Numbered from the stretch's first letter, positions 10,100 through 22,322 are shown. The stretch is 64,000 nt of DNA from Helicobacter pylori oki112 (GCF_000600085.1 NZ_CP006821.1:1426001-1490000); one strand, 5' to 3'. A program made the numbers and translations. The notes: generated from the letters alone by a model not told the origin.

Positions 10100-11014
10100 T
10101 TAAAGCTCTTTAGTCCATAAGATTTCAGCGATTTGACGCTCATTGTTGATCCTGTTCACATGCACGATCACATCAATCGCGCTTTTAAAATACGCTCGCA
10201 TTAAATCCTTATCCAAAGAATGCGCATAACGCATGCTTAAATTCAACGAAAGGGCTTCTAAAGTGTTTTGAGCGCTATTAGCATGAATGGTTGAGAGCAT
10301 GCCCTTATGCCCGGTGTTTCCTAAACGCAAAAAAAGCGCTGCATTCCTAGTATCAATCTCGCCCACAATGAGCCTGTCTGGGTTTAAGCGCATGGCCATA
10401 TTGAGAGCGTCTTCATAATTAAAGCGCGTGTTTTCTTGCTTGCCCACTAAAAGCCCCACGCAATTACTAAACGCTTTTAAATCCAATTCTTGGCTGTCTT
10501 CAACGCTCACCACCCTTTCATCTTTATTGACACAATCTAAAAGAGCGTTCAATAAGCTTGTTTTGCCGCTTGAAGTCTCCCCGCTAATGAGAATGTTATG
10601 CCCTTTAAGCGCTAAATCTTTCAAACCTTTTGGATTGCTTGCTTTGAAAGTGAAATCCTCTAAACTTAAGGGCTTAAGCCTAGGCACACGGATATTGAGC
10701 GTGATTTGATTATTGGTAGTGATGCTAAAGTGATTCGCGCTCACCCTATAGCGCGTGAAAGGGATAGAGCAATTTAAAGTGGGGTGCTCTTCATCAAAAA
10801 ACAACCCCCTAAAACTGGCCAATTGCTCGCAAAACCTCAGCAAAAACGCCTTATCAAAAAACGCATGCCCTCTTTTTTCTCGTGTGTTATTAACTTTATA
10901 AAGCCAAAGCTCCTGCTCGGTATTGATGATTAGCTCGGTGATCCCGCTTTCTAAAAAAGGGGTAAAATGGCTAATTAGGGCTTGCAAAACTCTATGGGTT
11001 TGTAAAGTTTCCAA
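10100..11014 (-). CDS. VirB11/TrbB-like secretion ATPase
   Basis: A 304-residue hexameric secretion-type ATPase. Walker A GETSSGKTS is at 145-153, followed by an Asp box (VVSVEDSQELD), Walker B-like LIVGEIDTRNA and the His box GHKGMLSTIHANSA. The N-terminal domain is shortened relative to the CagA-system VirB11 of the same species. It sits between ileS and fliI with no gap to fliI. Its partner secretion system is not obvious here; DNA uptake or conjugation-type roles are possible. Confidence 0.88.
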   Translation of the reverse strand: METLQTHRVLQALISHFTPFLESGITELIINTEQELWLYKVNNTREKRGHAFFDKAFLLRFCEQLASFRGLFFDEEHPTLNCSIPFTRYRVSANHFSITTNNQITLNIRVPRLKPLSLEDFTFKASNPKGLKDLALKGHNILISGETSSGKTSLLNALLDCVNKDERVVSVEDSQELDLKAFSNCVGLLVGKQENTRFNYEDALNMAMRLNPDRLIVGEIDTRNAALFLRLGNTGHKGMLSTIHANSAQNTLEALSLNLSMRYAHSLDKDLMRAYFKSAIDVIVHVNRINNERQIAEILWTKEL

Positions 11015-11029
11015 AAGCCCTATCCTTTA

Positions 11030-13810
<2,781 letters not shown>

Positions 13811-13824
13811 TTATTGATCTTTTA

Positions 13825-14082
13825 TTATGACTCTTTTGTTTTAGGAGCGATATAAAGGTGCGTGTCTTTTCGTGGCACATTTTTTAAAGTAGGGATTTGT
13901 AAAATCGTGTATTCTTCTATCCCTTTTAAATAATGCAAGCTAATCGCATCGCCCGCTTTCACTTCTTTACTAGCCTTAGCACAACTCCCATTGAGCCACA
14001 CCGCCCCCACATTGCACATATCTGTCGCTAAAACGCGTCGCTTCACTAAACCCACTGATTGTAAAAATTTGTCTATTCGCAT
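13825..14082 (-). CDS. S4-domain RNA-binding protein (HslR-like)
   Basis: An 85-residue protein that is essentially one S4 RNA-binding domain: MRIDKFLQSVGLVKRR at the start and the VWLNGSCAKASKEVKAGD loop. Proteins of this size bind the 50S subunit or rescue stalled ribosomes (Hsp15/RqcP relatives); which applies here is unknown. It lies just upstream of ileS on the same strand. Confidence 0.85.
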   Translation of the reverse strand: MRIDKFLQSVGLVKRRVLATDMCNVGAVWLNGSCAKASKEVKAGDAISLHYLKGIEEYTILQIPTLKNVPRKDTHLYIAPKTKES

Positions 14083-14183
14083 GCGTTTATTTTACCCTAT
14101 TCTTTAAGTTTTTATCCATAACTTATAAGGGTTTTAGTTTTAGCATGTTAGCATTCAGCCACCACTCTTTTTAAGGAATTTGT

Positions 14184-14804
14184 TTGAAGTTTCAAATCGT
14201 AAGTTTGTTAGCCGCTCTTTTATTAGCCTCTTGCTTGCCCCCTAAAGGCCATCATTCTGGTTTAGTGAATCTTTATATCGCTCATCAAGGCCAAAGCGTG
14301 CGCACTTATTGGCGCAAAGTGGATAGAGAAGTTGTCGCCAAACACAATGAAGCGCTTAAAAAAAACCCTAAAGCAAAGCTCAAAGACCCTAGGGGGCCTT
14401 TATTCATGCTAGGGAGTGAGCGCTTCATGCTCTTATGGAAAAACCGCTACGCTTTAGCCAAACCCCAATCGTTCAAGCTAGAGCCTGGGTTTTACTACTT
14501 GGATTCTTTTAGCGTGGAAACTCAAAAAGGCATCTTGCAGAGCGCTCCTGGCTATTCATACACCAAAAATGGCTATGATTTCAAAAACAACCGCCCCTTT
14601 TTCCTAGCCTTTGAAGTCAAACCTGATAGCAAAATCATTCTTCCTAGCGTGGAATTGAGCCTGATTAAAACCCCTAGAGGCTTTTTAGGGGTGTTTTTAT
14701 TTGACAATAACCAAAAGGGGGCTAACGCCAAGTGGATTGAGGGGAGCTTGAATTTAAAGCTTAAAAACGCTTCCTTTAAAGACGCATGGGGGTTGGAACA
14801 ATAA
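14184..14804 (+). CDS. Predicted outer-membrane or periplasmic lipoprotein
   Basis: A 206-residue protein (HP1424-like) with a lipoprotein signal: basic start, hydrophobic stretch and the lipobox LLASC (Cys17). The start is a TTG, chosen because a clear ribosome site (AAGGAA at 14173-14178) lies before it and no ATG is suitable. The mature part is basic, with no domain I recognise. It stands alone between divergent and convergent neighbours, and a hairpin plus T-run follows. Confidence 0.8.
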   Translation: MKFQIVSLLAALLLASCLPPKGHHSGLVNLYIAHQGQSVRTYWRKVDREVVAKHNEALKKNPKAKLKDPRGPLFMLGSERFMLLWKNRYALAKPQSFKLEPGFYYLDSFSVETQKGILQSAPGYSYTKNGYDFKNNRPFFLAFEVKPDSKIILPSVELSLIKTPRGFLGVFLFDNNQKGANAKWIEGSLNLKLKNASFKDAWGLEQ

Positions 14805-14853
14805 AGCATGAAGTGATCGCTCGCTTTTCGTAAGCTCTTTATGATCAGATTGT

Positions 14854-14884
14854 AAAAAACGCTTTAAGCATTTTTTAGATTTTA
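14854..14884 (+). terminator. Probable intrinsic terminator after the lipoprotein gene
   Basis: A-run, GCT-TTA-AGC stem and T-run (AAAAAACGCTTTAAGCATTTTTT), about 50 bases after the lipoprotein stop. The A- and T-runs are symmetrical, so it could also act for the outer membrane protein gene converging from the right. Confidence 0.5.
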
Positions 14885-14930
14885 TTACCCCTATTCAATT
14901 GGAACAAAGCCATTAATTTTTTAAAAACTT

Positions 14931-15811
14931 TTAAAAACGATAAACATAATCCGTGCTCCAAGTAACATAGCTTTCAAAAATGCCCCTAGGGATTTTTGCT
15001 TGTAAAACCCTAGCACTTTCGCAAGTCTTTAGCTTCTTTAAAGAACAACTAGGAGCGTCGCCATGAACGCTCGCGCTCAATTCTAGCGTGTGGCGCTTAT
15101 CGCCCATTCTTAGCCCTAACGAACCATAGCCCTGAAATTGCGCCAATTGCACTAATATATCACCAAAATCTTTAAGAACATTGGCTGTTACGCTCTCACC
15201 CCCTAGCCTAGCCCCTATAAAATAACCGATGAAAAACTTCTCATTTTCATACACATTGTGTAAAAAATCTAACAAAAAGCTGTAAGTTGACATTGTTATC
15301 ATACCACCATTAAAAAAAGAAACAGGACTTATTGTGTCTATGGGTATCACTCCAAATAATGATTGTTGGTATTTATCTTTTTCCATGTAATTGCCCGCTT
15401 TATAGGAATATTGGAACCCTCCCCTAACGCCAAAACCCATTTTTTTAATCTTAACAGGAGCGATATACTGATACCCCACCTTAAAATTAAAGCCGTTTAA
15501 GATTGTGCTGGGATCTTTTCTTTCTAAGGGTCTTCCACCCAAGAAGTGAGGCAGCAAAACAAAACTATCTTTATAAGCTAAATTCCATGAAAACATCCCG
15601 CTATAGCCAAGACCGGCAAAAAAAGCACTTTTATCCACTCTTTGATGTTTAGCCTTAGCTTTTTCTTTCGCTAAAGCTTCTTGAACCTTCTTTCCAACGA
15701 GTTCATTAAGCCCGCTCTCATCTATAGCGTGGCTAAGATTAAACCCTAGCACAGAATAAAAAGCCAAAAATAAAAATTTGGTTTTTAAAAAATGGGGGGG
15801 GTAACTTGCAT
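14931..15811 (-). CDS. Phase-variable outer membrane beta-barrel protein, apparently OFF
   Basis: The protein has a signal peptide (KTKFLFLAFYSVLGFNLSHA), a short charged segment, then alternating barrel-like strands ending YVYRF, the terminal Phe of outer membrane proteins. The only start with a good ribosome site (AAGGAAAGG before the ATG at 15809-15811) is followed by a run of eight C (15794-15801) and then meets a stop: MQVTPPIF. With nine C it would read into the signal peptide in frame. An ATG at 15863 is in frame now but has no ribosome site and puts 25 odd residues before the signal. I read it as a slippage switch set to OFF. Confidence 0.75.
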
Positions 15812-16071
15812 ACCCTTTCCTTGATTGAAAAATTGTTTTAATATTTTGAATATTGTAAAACATTGAAGCTTAAATTAAAAGTCTTAACAATATTATTGGA
15901 TAAGAAATTACTTTTTATAGGCATTAATGAGCGTTTGTAACGATAAAAATCAAGCGTGTTGGTTTGATTGGATTTAATGGGTTTGATTAGAATGGGTTAG
16001 ATTTGAATGATTGTATCTTAAAGTCAAAACCAGAGACAACCCTAGTCAAGTTGCCCCTAGCCACACCGATA

Positions 16072-16254
16072 TTACTCGTGATGCCCGTGGCAGCAACCTT
16101 CTTCTTGATGATGACTATCGCTAGTGCTGCAACAACCTTCTTCATGATGAGAGCTGTGGTGGTGATGGTGGTGTTCACCGCCATGATAGTGGTGGTGGTG
16201 TGTGTGGTGGTGATGGTGGTGATGCCCGCCGTGTTGTTCTTCATGGTGTGCCAT
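16072..16254 (-). CDS. hpn: Hpn, histidine-rich nickel-binding protein
   Basis: A 60-residue cytosolic protein, nearly half histidine, with runs of six and seven His and two EEGCC motifs; it stores and detoxifies nickel and supports urease and hydrogenase. The AAAGGAG ribosome site eight bases upstream fixes the start. Its leader and first residues (MAHHE) match those of the hpn-like gene 5.4 kb away on the other strand. The repetitive codons create long shadow frames on both strands, which were ignored. Confidence 0.97.
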   Translation of the reverse strand: MAHHEEQHGGHHHHHHHTHHHHYHGGEHHHHHHSSHHEEGCCSTSDSHHQEEGCCHGHHE

Positions 16255-16283
16255 GATGACTCCTTTGATTAAAAATTTAAATT

Positions 16284-16311
16284 CTAGCTCACTGGCTAGG
16301 ATTTTATTCTA
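16284..16311 (-). promoter_or_regulatory. hpn promoter and leader hairpin
   Basis: On the minus strand a TAGAAT -10-like box (16306-16311) is followed by AAATCCTAGC and the inverted repeat CTAGC-six bases-GCTAG (16284-16299), about 30 bases before the ATG. The same block precedes hpn-like, so it is probably a conserved regulatory or mRNA-structure element. Confidence 0.5.
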
Positions 16312-16451
16312 CAATATAAAATCTAATTAATTGTTAATGAAAGAAAATTTAGCACTAATTTTTAATCCATATTCCCTAAATTTTGAATTATCGCTTGACT
16401 AAAACCAACACCTCCCATTAGAAAAAAGACAAACACCACAAAAAAGAGTTT

Positions 16452-17525
16452 TCAAATTTGCTGAGAGAGTTTTTTCTCTCTCAATTGCCCGCAAGCTGCT
16501 TCAATATCCAAGGCTTTAGACTCTCTAATGGTGCATAATAAGCCTTTGGAGTTTAAAAAATCCGCAAACATTCTAGCGCTCTCTAAGCTAGGGCGTTCAA
16601 ACTTAGAGCCTTCATGCGGGTTGAATAAAATCAAATTCACTTTGGATTTAATGCCGTTTAAAAGTTTTAAAAGTTTTTTAGCGCAATCCAGGCCATCGTT
16701 TAGATCTTTAATCAAAAGGTATTCAAACATCACTCTTTTGCGCTGTTCTAAAGGCCATTTCCTCACTTCATTCAAAACGCATTCAATGTTGTATTTTTTA
16801 TTCAAGGGCATTAAAGATGAGCGCGTTTTGTCATCTACGGCGTGTAAGGATATGGCTAATTGCACGCCTAAATTTTTGCCCGCTAAAATGGGGATTTTAT
16901 CGGCCACGCCACTCGTGGAAATCGTGATTCTTTTAGGCGAAATTTGCATGCCGGTATTGAAAATCTCAACCGCTTTACACACCTCATCTAAATTGTTCAA
17001 AGGCTCGCCCATTCCCATAAAAACAATATTGAGCGCTTTTTCAATGGGGAGGTTATTGTCTTCTTTAATGAGTAGGGCTTGCTGGATAATTTCGCTCGCT
17101 TTGAGATCCCTAACAAAACCGCCTTTTTGAGTGAAACAAAACGCGCAACCCACTTGACAGCCTATTTGACAAGACACGCACACGGTGTATTTTTCCCCCT
17201 CTAAAATAGCGTTCGTCTCTTCGTCAATCTTTTTATCCTTCATTTTCAACAACACCGCTTCAAAAGTGTGGTTGTCTCTTAAAGATTTAAAAAGGTATTT
17301 TTTAGAGCCATCAACGCTCTCCCTCACATGCGTGATTTCTATCGTGCGCAAAGTAAATTCTCGCTCCAAATAAGCGATAAAATCTTTTGAAAAATTATTT
17401 TGCATGTCTTTAAAGCTTGTTTTATACTTCGCATAGAGCCACAAATAAAGCTGTTTAGCCCTAAAACTCGGTTTTAAAAGTTGACTCAATTCATCTAAAG
17501 TGAAATCATAAATGCTAGCTTTCAT
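16452..17525 (-). CDS. rlmN: 23S rRNA A2503 / tRNA A37 C2-methyltransferase
   Basis: Radical SAM enzyme methylating adenine at C2 in 23S rRNA and some tRNAs. The 357 residues include the iron-sulfur motif CQVGCAFC with CxxxCxxC at Cys123, Cys127 and Cys130, the SAM-binding GMGEPLNN, and the conserved C-terminal cysteine in EAACGQL that carries the methyl group. It overlaps the kdsD-like gene by four bases. Confidence 0.96.
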   Translation of the reverse strand: MKASIYDFTLDELSQLLKPSFRAKQLYLWLYAKYKTSFKDMQNNFSKDFIAYLEREFTLRTIEITHVRESVDGSKKYLFKSLRDNHTFEAVLLKMKDKKIDEETNAILEGEKYTVCVSCQIGCQVGCAFCFTQKGGFVRDLKASEIIQQALLIKEDNNLPIEKALNIVFMGMGEPLNNLDEVCKAVEIFNTGMQISPKRITISTSGVADKIPILAGKNLGVQLAISLHAVDDKTRSSLMPLNKKYNIECVLNEVRKWPLEQRKRVMFEYLLIKDLNDGLDCAKKLLKLLNGIKSKVNLILFNPHEGSKFERPSLESARMFADFLNSKGLLCTIRESKALDIEAACGQLREKKLSQQI

Positions 17526-18511
17526 GCTTTAAGCCCTAATTCTAAAAGTTGGTGCAAGTGCAAAACCCCTAAAACCTTATTATGATCATCTACGCACACT
17601 AAAAGCTGGATCTTATGGCGCTCTAAAAATTCTAACGCTTCTAAAAGAAGAGCGTCTAAATTCTTAAAGCTTTTAGGTTTTAAAGTGGCAAAATGCCTCA
17701 CCTCGCTCTCCAAGCTAAGCCCTTTTAATAGTGCCCTACGGACATCGCCATCGCTTAACACCCCCACAAGCTCGTTAGCCTCATTGACTAAAATCGCGCT
17801 GCCCAAGCGTTTTTCACTCATTTCTATGAGCGCGTCTTTAAAACTTGTATTAGGAGCGATTAGGGGGAGGTTCGTGGTTTGCAATAAGTCTTTAACCTTG
17901 ACAAAAAGTTTTTTGCCTAAAAGCCCGCCCGGATGAAAGGAAGCAAAATCTTCTTGGCTGAAGTTTTTCGCTCGCATCAAGCATGCCATTAAAACATCGC
18001 CTAAGGCTAGAGTTAGGGTAGTAGAAGTCGTTGGAGCGGTGTTAATCGGGCAAGCTTCTTTTTTAATTTTCAAGCTCAAATAATAATCGCCAAGTTTGGA
18101 GAGCGAACTATTAGGGCTTTTAGTGAAAGTGATGATTTTATGGCTTAAGCGTTTTAAATGGCTCACTAGATTCAATAATTCTAAAGACTCGCCTCCATAG
18201 CTAATCATTAAGATCACATCGTTTTTTTCCACCATGCCCAAATCCCCATGCATGGCTTCTGTAGGGTGTAAAAACACGCTCCTGTTACCGGTGCTTAGCA
18301 TGGAAGCCGCGATTTTTTGCGCCACTAAAGCGCTCTTACCCACGCCCACTATCACAAGCTTACCCCCTTTTTCTTGGCTTTTTAAAATGAGCTTGACAAT
18401 CGCTTCTAAATCGTTAGGTTCTTGGAATTGTTTAACGCTTTCTAAAAGTGCACTCGCTTCATCTTTTAAGACTTGCACGGCGATAGCGTTGTAATCAGGT
18501 AGCATGGACAT
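17522..18511 (-). CDS. kdsD: Arabinose-5-phosphate isomerase (SIS plus two CBS domains)
   Basis: Converts ribulose-5-phosphate to arabinose-5-phosphate for Kdo in lipopolysaccharide. The 329-residue protein has an N-terminal SIS sugar-isomerase domain ([24 protein letters not shown]) and two C-terminal CBS domains from about residue 200. The family is called KdsD or KpsF depending on pathway; with no capsule genes nearby, the lipopolysaccharide role is more likely. It overlaps the RNase J end by 17 bases and rlmN by four. Confidence 0.92.
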   Translation of the reverse strand: MSMLPDYNAIAVQVLKDEASALLESVKQFQEPNDLEAIVKLILKSQEKGGKLVIVGVGKSALVAQKIAASMLSTGNRSVFLHPTEAMHGDLGMVEKNDVILMISYGGESLELLNLVSHLKRLSHKIITFTKSPNSSLSKLGDYYLSLKIKKEACPINTAPTTSTTLTLALGDVLMACLMRAKNFSQEDFASFHPGGLLGKKLFVKVKDLLQTTNLPLIAPNTSFKDALIEMSEKRLGSAILVNEANELVGVLSDGDVRRALLKGLSLESEVRHFATLKPKSFKNLDALLLEALEFLERHKIQLLVCVDDHNKVLGVLHLHQLLELGLKA

Positions 18512-20570
18512 GACAAATAATAGCCGGGTATTTTCTAAACTTTTTAAAGAGTGCTTTTCTGATGAAATTACGAGTGTGATCTTCTAATTTTTTAGGGTTA
18601 TTCAAAATTTCGGCGTTGCTGGATTTTAATAACACCTCTAATCCCCCTTGAATTTCTTTCATCAAATGCTTTTCATCTTTAAAGCCCACAAGCCCTAAAC
18701 TGGAAAATTGAGAGCTTTCTAAAAGTGCTTGCTTGTTTTTATTCACAAAAATCGTAGCCACAAACACCCCCAAGCTAGCGACTTCTTCTCTTTGTTGCAC
18801 GATGCTTGTATCAATACTCAAATTGCTTTGGTTATCCACATAGCTTTTCCCGCTTTTAATCGTGCCGACTTTTTTAATGAACGCAGGGCCAACTTCCACT
18901 TGATCGCCATCTTCCATTAAATAGATATTTTTTTCAGGCACCCCGCAAGAAATAGCGGTTTGCTTGTGGCGCGCAACATGGTTGTATTCACCATGCACGG
19001 GTAAGAAAAACTTAGGCTTAATGAGTCTTAACATGAGCTTTTGCTCTTCTTGGGCGGCATGCCCGCTCACATGGATATTGTCAAATTCTTGATAAGCCAC
19101 TTTAGCTTCTTTTTTGATCAAAAAATTCAACACCGCTGAAACGCTCGCTTCATTGCCAGGAATGGCTTTAGCAGAGATAATGACTAAATCGTTGGGTTTG
19201 ATAGAAATGTGGCGGTGCTCATCAGTCGCCATGCGATAAAGCGCGCTCATGGTTTCGCCTTGTGAGCCGGTCGTTACGATTAAGACTTCATTATCCGGGT
19301 ATTTAGCGACTTCATTGGCTTCAATAAAGGATTGATAAGGCAAATGGATATAGCCTAATTCTCTGGCGATGTCTAGGTTTTTTTCCATAGAGCGCCCGAT
19401 CACAGCGATCTTGCGGTTGTATTTAATGCCGTATTGTATGGCTTGATAGACCCGGTGGATATTGCTAGAGAAGGTGCTCATAATCACCCTCCCTTGCGCT
19501 TCTTTAAAAAGGGTGTCAAAAGCCGGCGCTATGGTGCTTTCACTCGGCGTGGTTCCGGATTTATGGGAGTTAGTGGAATCGCTTAAAAGAAGCATCACGC
19601 CCTTTTCGCCATAGTGCGCTAAACGATACAAATCCGTGGGCAAATTATCCACCGGAGTGTGATCGATTTTAAAATCGCCGGTGTGGATGATCGTTCCGGC
19701 TTTAGTTTGGATCGCTAAAGCGTTGCTGTCAATGATAGAATGCGTGATGTGGATCCATTCAATGATAAATTCGCCCACGCTAATGGGGCAACGCTTTTCT
19801 ACGATTTTAAAATACGAGCGGTATTTTTTCAAACCATGTTCGTCAAACTTGCTCCCAATCAGCCCCAAACTCAAAGGCGTGCCATAAAGGGGGAATTGCA
19901 ACTCTTTAAACAAATAAGGCGTGGCCCCTATGTGATCTTCATGGGCATGGGTGATGATAATGCCAGCGATTTTGTCCTTGATTTGGTGCAAGTAGGAAAA
20001 ATCCGGGATTAAAATATCCACACCAAATAGCCCCTCTTTAGGGAAGCTCATGCCCGCATCAATCACGATCGCGCTTTTTGGGGTTTCAATGACCATCATA
20101 TTCCCCCCAATCTCGCCTAAGCCCCCTAAAGGCGTGATTTTAACGCTCGCTTTAGAGTTTAGATTCATCTTATAATGCGGGTTTAAATGCTCCACTTGGA
20201 TCTTGTTATTGGCTTCAACGCCCTTTTTTAACTCCTTATGAAAGCCTAAAGTCCCTCTCTCATTCACATGCAAAATTTCCGTAACGCCCTCTACTTTGTT
20301 GCTATCCAATTCTTCTTGGGCGTAATTTCTAGTCTTTTGGGGGGTGTGTTTAGCTTTGTGGTGGTGGTTTGGTTTTTTGTTGGGGTGGCGCTCTTTTTTA
20401 TGGTGCGAAGGCGTTTCATGGTTTGAAGACTCTGCATTTTTTTGCACGTTTTCTCTAAAATGCTTTTTGCGGTTAGTGAATCGCTCAAACGCCCCAGCTC
20501 GCGCCTCATGATGAGCTTTTGAGTTTTCACTGCTGTTTTCATTGTTTTCATAATGGTTGTTATCAGTCAT
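18495..20570 (-). CDS. rnj: Ribonuclease J
   Basis: Metallo-beta-lactamase/beta-CASP ribonuclease that carries out RNA decay and 5' exonucleolysis, in a complex with the helicase RhpA in this species. A His/Lys/Asn-rich, probably disordered N-terminal extension of about 140 residues precedes the nuclease core, which has ITHAHEDH (metal ligands) and HTGDFKIDH. The C-terminal domain follows. The start is taken at 20570, nine bases after AAGGA; an upstream TTG overlaps that ribosome site and is unlikely. Confidence 0.95.
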   Translation of the reverse strand: MTDNNHYENNENSSENSKAHHEARAGAFERFTNRKKHFRENVQKNAESSNHETPSHHKKERHPNKKPNHHHKAKHTPQKTRNYAQEELDSNKVEGVTEILHVNERGTLGFHKELKKGVEANNKIQVEHLNPHYKMNLNSKASVKITPLGGLGEIGGNMMVIETPKSAIVIDAGMSFPKEGLFGVDILIPDFSYLHQIKDKIAGIIITHAHEDHIGATPYLFKELQFPLYGTPLSLGLIGSKFDEHGLKKYRSYFKIVEKRCPISVGEFIIEWIHITHSIIDSNALAIQTKAGTIIHTGDFKIDHTPVDNLPTDLYRLAHYGEKGVMLLLSDSTNSHKSGTTPSESTIAPAFDTLFKEAQGRVIMSTFSSNIHRVYQAIQYGIKYNRKIAVIGRSMEKNLDIARELGYIHLPYQSFIEANEVAKYPDNEVLIVTTGSQGETMSALYRMATDEHRHISIKPNDLVIISAKAIPGNEASVSAVLNFLIKKEAKVAYQEFDNIHVSGHAAQEEQKLMLRLIKPKFFLPVHGEYNHVARHKQTAISCGVPEKNIYLMEDGDQVEVGPAFIKKVGTIKSGKSYVDNQSNLSIDTSIVQQREEVASLGVFVATIFVNKNKQALLESSQFSSLGLVGFKDEKHLMKEIQGGLEVLLKSSNAEILNNPKKLEDHTRNFIRKALFKKFRKYPAIICHVHAT

Positions 20571-20603
20571 AACGATTATTCCTTTCAATTTTTTAAAAAG
20601 GCA

Positions 20604-21428
20604 TTAGCCTTTTAAAAGATAATTTAAGAGCTTGAGATAATCTTTTATCTCAGACGCTCTCACGCTTGTTGGTTGGTTTTCTAACGCTAAAAAATCTAAC
20701 ACCTTATCAAGCTTTTCTCTATAAGAAACGCTTTTTTTAAGATTGTTTGAAAGCGTCTTCCTGGGAGATGAGAAACAGGCTTTCAAAAAATCTTCTAATG
20801 TTTCAAACCCTTTTTGCAGGGCTTCTTCAAAAAATGGCGCTTGGAGTAATGAAGCCAACGCCTTTTCTTTCAGCGGCTCTTTGATCACTTCAAACACGCT
20901 AGAAAACACCTTTGGAGGCGGGCTAAACGCGCTGGGTGGCACATCAAACAAAAGGGTAGCGTTCCCTATTGCTTGAGTTAAAACGCTTAAGGCGTTCTGT
21001 GAATCTTTAGCGCAAAATTTGAGCGCCACTTCCTTTTGTGTCATCACCAATAAGCCCCTGCATTTAGGGTCTTTGAGCGCGTTTAAAACAAGCCTGGTAG
21101 CGATATAATAAGGCAAATTAGAGATCAAAAAATAAGGCTCTTCTTCTTTTAAAAAAAGAGCGTCTTTTTCCACTAATTCTAACCCAAAAGGCTTTTTTTG
21201 CACCTTTAGTTTTGATCGCATTTTTTCGCACAAACTGCTATCTATCTCATAAGTCTTTAAAGGATAGCGATCCAACAACTTAAGAGTCAAATCCCCTAGC
21301 CCCACGCCAATTTCAACTAATTTCAATGGGTTCAAAGGGGGCAAAGCATTAACAATTCTGTCTAAAAACGACTCGTCCGTTAAAAAATGCTGTCCTAAAG
21401 ACTTTTTAGCTACTACCATAAGAAGCAC
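20604..21428 (-). CDS. ksgA: 16S rRNA dimethyladenosine transferase
   Basis: Dimethylates two adjacent adenines near the 3' end of 16S rRNA. Features are KKSLGQHFL at the start, SAM motif I VEIGVGLGDLTLKLL and the catalytic NLPY (SNLPYYIA). Two starts are possible: GTG at 21428, with GAGGAG eight bases before it, and ATG three codons later (21419). Both give about 271-274 residues. It is upstream of RNase J on the same strand and divergent from hpn-like. Confidence 0.95.
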   Translation of the reverse strand: MLLMVVAKKSLGQHFLTDESFLDRIVNALPPLNPLKLVEIGVGLGDLTLKLLDRYPLKTYEIDSSLCEKMRSKLKVQKKPFGLELVEKDALFLKEEEPYFLISNLPYYIATRLVLNALKDPKCRGLLVMTQKEVALKFCAKDSQNALSVLTQAIGNATLLFDVPPSAFSPPPKVFSSVFEVIKEPLKEKALASLLQAPFFEEALQKGFETLEDFLKACFSSPRKTLSNNLKKSVSYREKLDKVLDFLALENQPTSVRASEIKDYLKLLNYLLKG

Positions 21429-21613
21429 TTCTAAAACTCCTCATATCATACCTTAAAAAGGGGATTTGTCTTTCCTTTTTAATGCAACTTCTTTATTATA
21501 GCTTTTTTCATTCAAAGATGTTGGTAGTTTTGACAATAGAAGCGCTTAAATTGGTGCTCGTATTAAAAATTAGTATTAAAATCTTTTTCGTTAATAATTG
21601 GTTAGATTTCGCA

Positions 21614-21644
21614 TTATAAAATGAAATCCTAGCCGATGAGCTAG
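21614..21644 (+). promoter_or_regulatory. hpn-like promoter and leader hairpin
   Basis: TATAAA (21614-21619) followed by AAATCCTAGC and the inverted repeat CTAGC-CGATGA-GCTAG (21629-21644), then AAAGGAG before the ATG. The block is nearly identical to the hpn leader in inverted orientation; only the hairpin loop differs. Confidence 0.55.
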
Positions 21645-21672
21645 AATTTAAATTTCAATTAAAGGAGTCATC

Positions 21673-21888
21673 ATGGCACACCATGAACAACAACAACAAC
21701 AGGCTAACAGCCAACACCACCACCATCACCATGCACACCACCACCATTACTATGGCGGCGAACACCACCACCATAACGCGCAACAACACGCCGAACAACA
21801 AGCAGAGCAACAAGCTCAACACCAACAACAACAACAAGCACACCAACAACAACAACAAAAAGCGCAACAACAAAACCAACAATATTGA
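21673..21888 (+). CDS. hpn2: Hpn-like, histidine- and glutamine-rich nickel-binding protein
   Basis: A 71-residue cytosolic protein: a His-rich N-terminal half (MAHHEQQ, HHHHHHAHHHHYYGGEHHHH) like Hpn, then a Gln-rich tail with QQQQQ runs. It binds nickel and helps urease and hydrogenase maturation and metal tolerance. An ideal AAAGGAG site precedes it. CAA/CAC repeats make its length prone to change between strains. Confidence 0.96.
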   Translation: MAHHEQQQQQANSQHHHHHHAHHHHYYGGEHHHHNAQQHAEQQAEQQAQHQQQQQAHQQQQQKAQQQNQQY

Positions 21889-22164
21889 TTGGGGCGTTTG
21901 TGGGGGCAGCCTTAGGGCTACTCCTAGCTTTTAACCCTTTCTTTTAATCTAGTAGATCTATCCGTTTAAACTAACCCTTTTAACTCCATTAGATTTTTAA
22001 ACTTTTAAAATTCCTCTTTTTTATGATTGTCAAATGGCTCTGTTTTCTATCCAATAAAGATAAACTTTATTAATTGAGTGGTCGTAATGGGGCATAAAAA
22101 CTTTGTCTTGCATATCTGGTGCGATCTAGGGGTGTTTTAAGGGGGGTTGTTGTAAAATCTCATC

Positions 22165-22242
22165 ACGCCCCATAGTTGCATTATGGGGCAAATCACCTTA
22201 AAAGGAGCATGTTATGTCAAAGCCACATAACAAACGCTCTTG
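22165..22242 (-). ncRNA. IsoA-type antisense antitoxin RNA
   Basis: Antisense to the 5' half of the aapA-like gene. A perfect TATAAT (minus strand, 22249-22254) lies inside the toxin ORF and would start a transcript near 22242. The RNA would cover the toxin start codon and ribosome site and end at the hairpin GCCCCATA-loop-TATGGGGC (22167-22189). This is the known architecture of AapA/IsoA loci; ends are estimated. Confidence 0.7.
22167..22189 (+). other. Perfect 8-bp stem-loop upstream of the aapA ribosome site
   Basis: GCCCCATA pairs with TATGGGGC around a seven-base loop. On the plus strand it forms the 5' end region of the toxin mRNA; on the minus strand it lies where the antisense RNA should terminate. 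Confidence 0.6.
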
Positions 22243-22306
22243 GAGATCATTATACTTTGAGTTTGCTTTTTTGGGGCTTAAAGTGATCGTTTCTGTGAAA
22301 CGCTGA
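22214..22306 (+). CDS. aapA: AapA-family type I toxin peptide
   Basis: A 30-codon ORF too short for usual gene calling: [31 protein letters not shown] basic head, hydrophobic helix and basic tail ending KR match the AapA membrane toxins of H. pylori, which depolarise the inner membrane and are repressed by IsoA antisense RNAs. AAAGGAG (22200-22206) gives a strong start. The codons for Ser-Leu-Tyr double as the -10 box of the antisense RNA. Which numbered locus this is, I do not claim. Confidence 0.88.
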   Translation: MSKPHNKRSWRSLYFEFAFLGLKVIVSVKR

Positions 22307-22322
22307 TTTTTCTAAGAGCGTT

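Noticed and set aside
15987-16272. Long Thr/Ile- and Val/Met-rich ORFs on both strands over hpn
   Set aside because: They are shifted and complementary readings of the His-codon repeats of hpn; only the frame with the ribosome site is real. The same applies to 21655-21934 over hpn-like.
16528-17130. A 200-codon plus-strand ORF opposite rlmN
   Set aside because: Shadow of rlmN with no ribosome site or recognisable domain.
21889-22160. Possible further gene between hpn-like and aapA
   Set aside because: Only short AT-rich frames were seen; the stretch most likely holds the hpn-like terminator and the aapA promoter.
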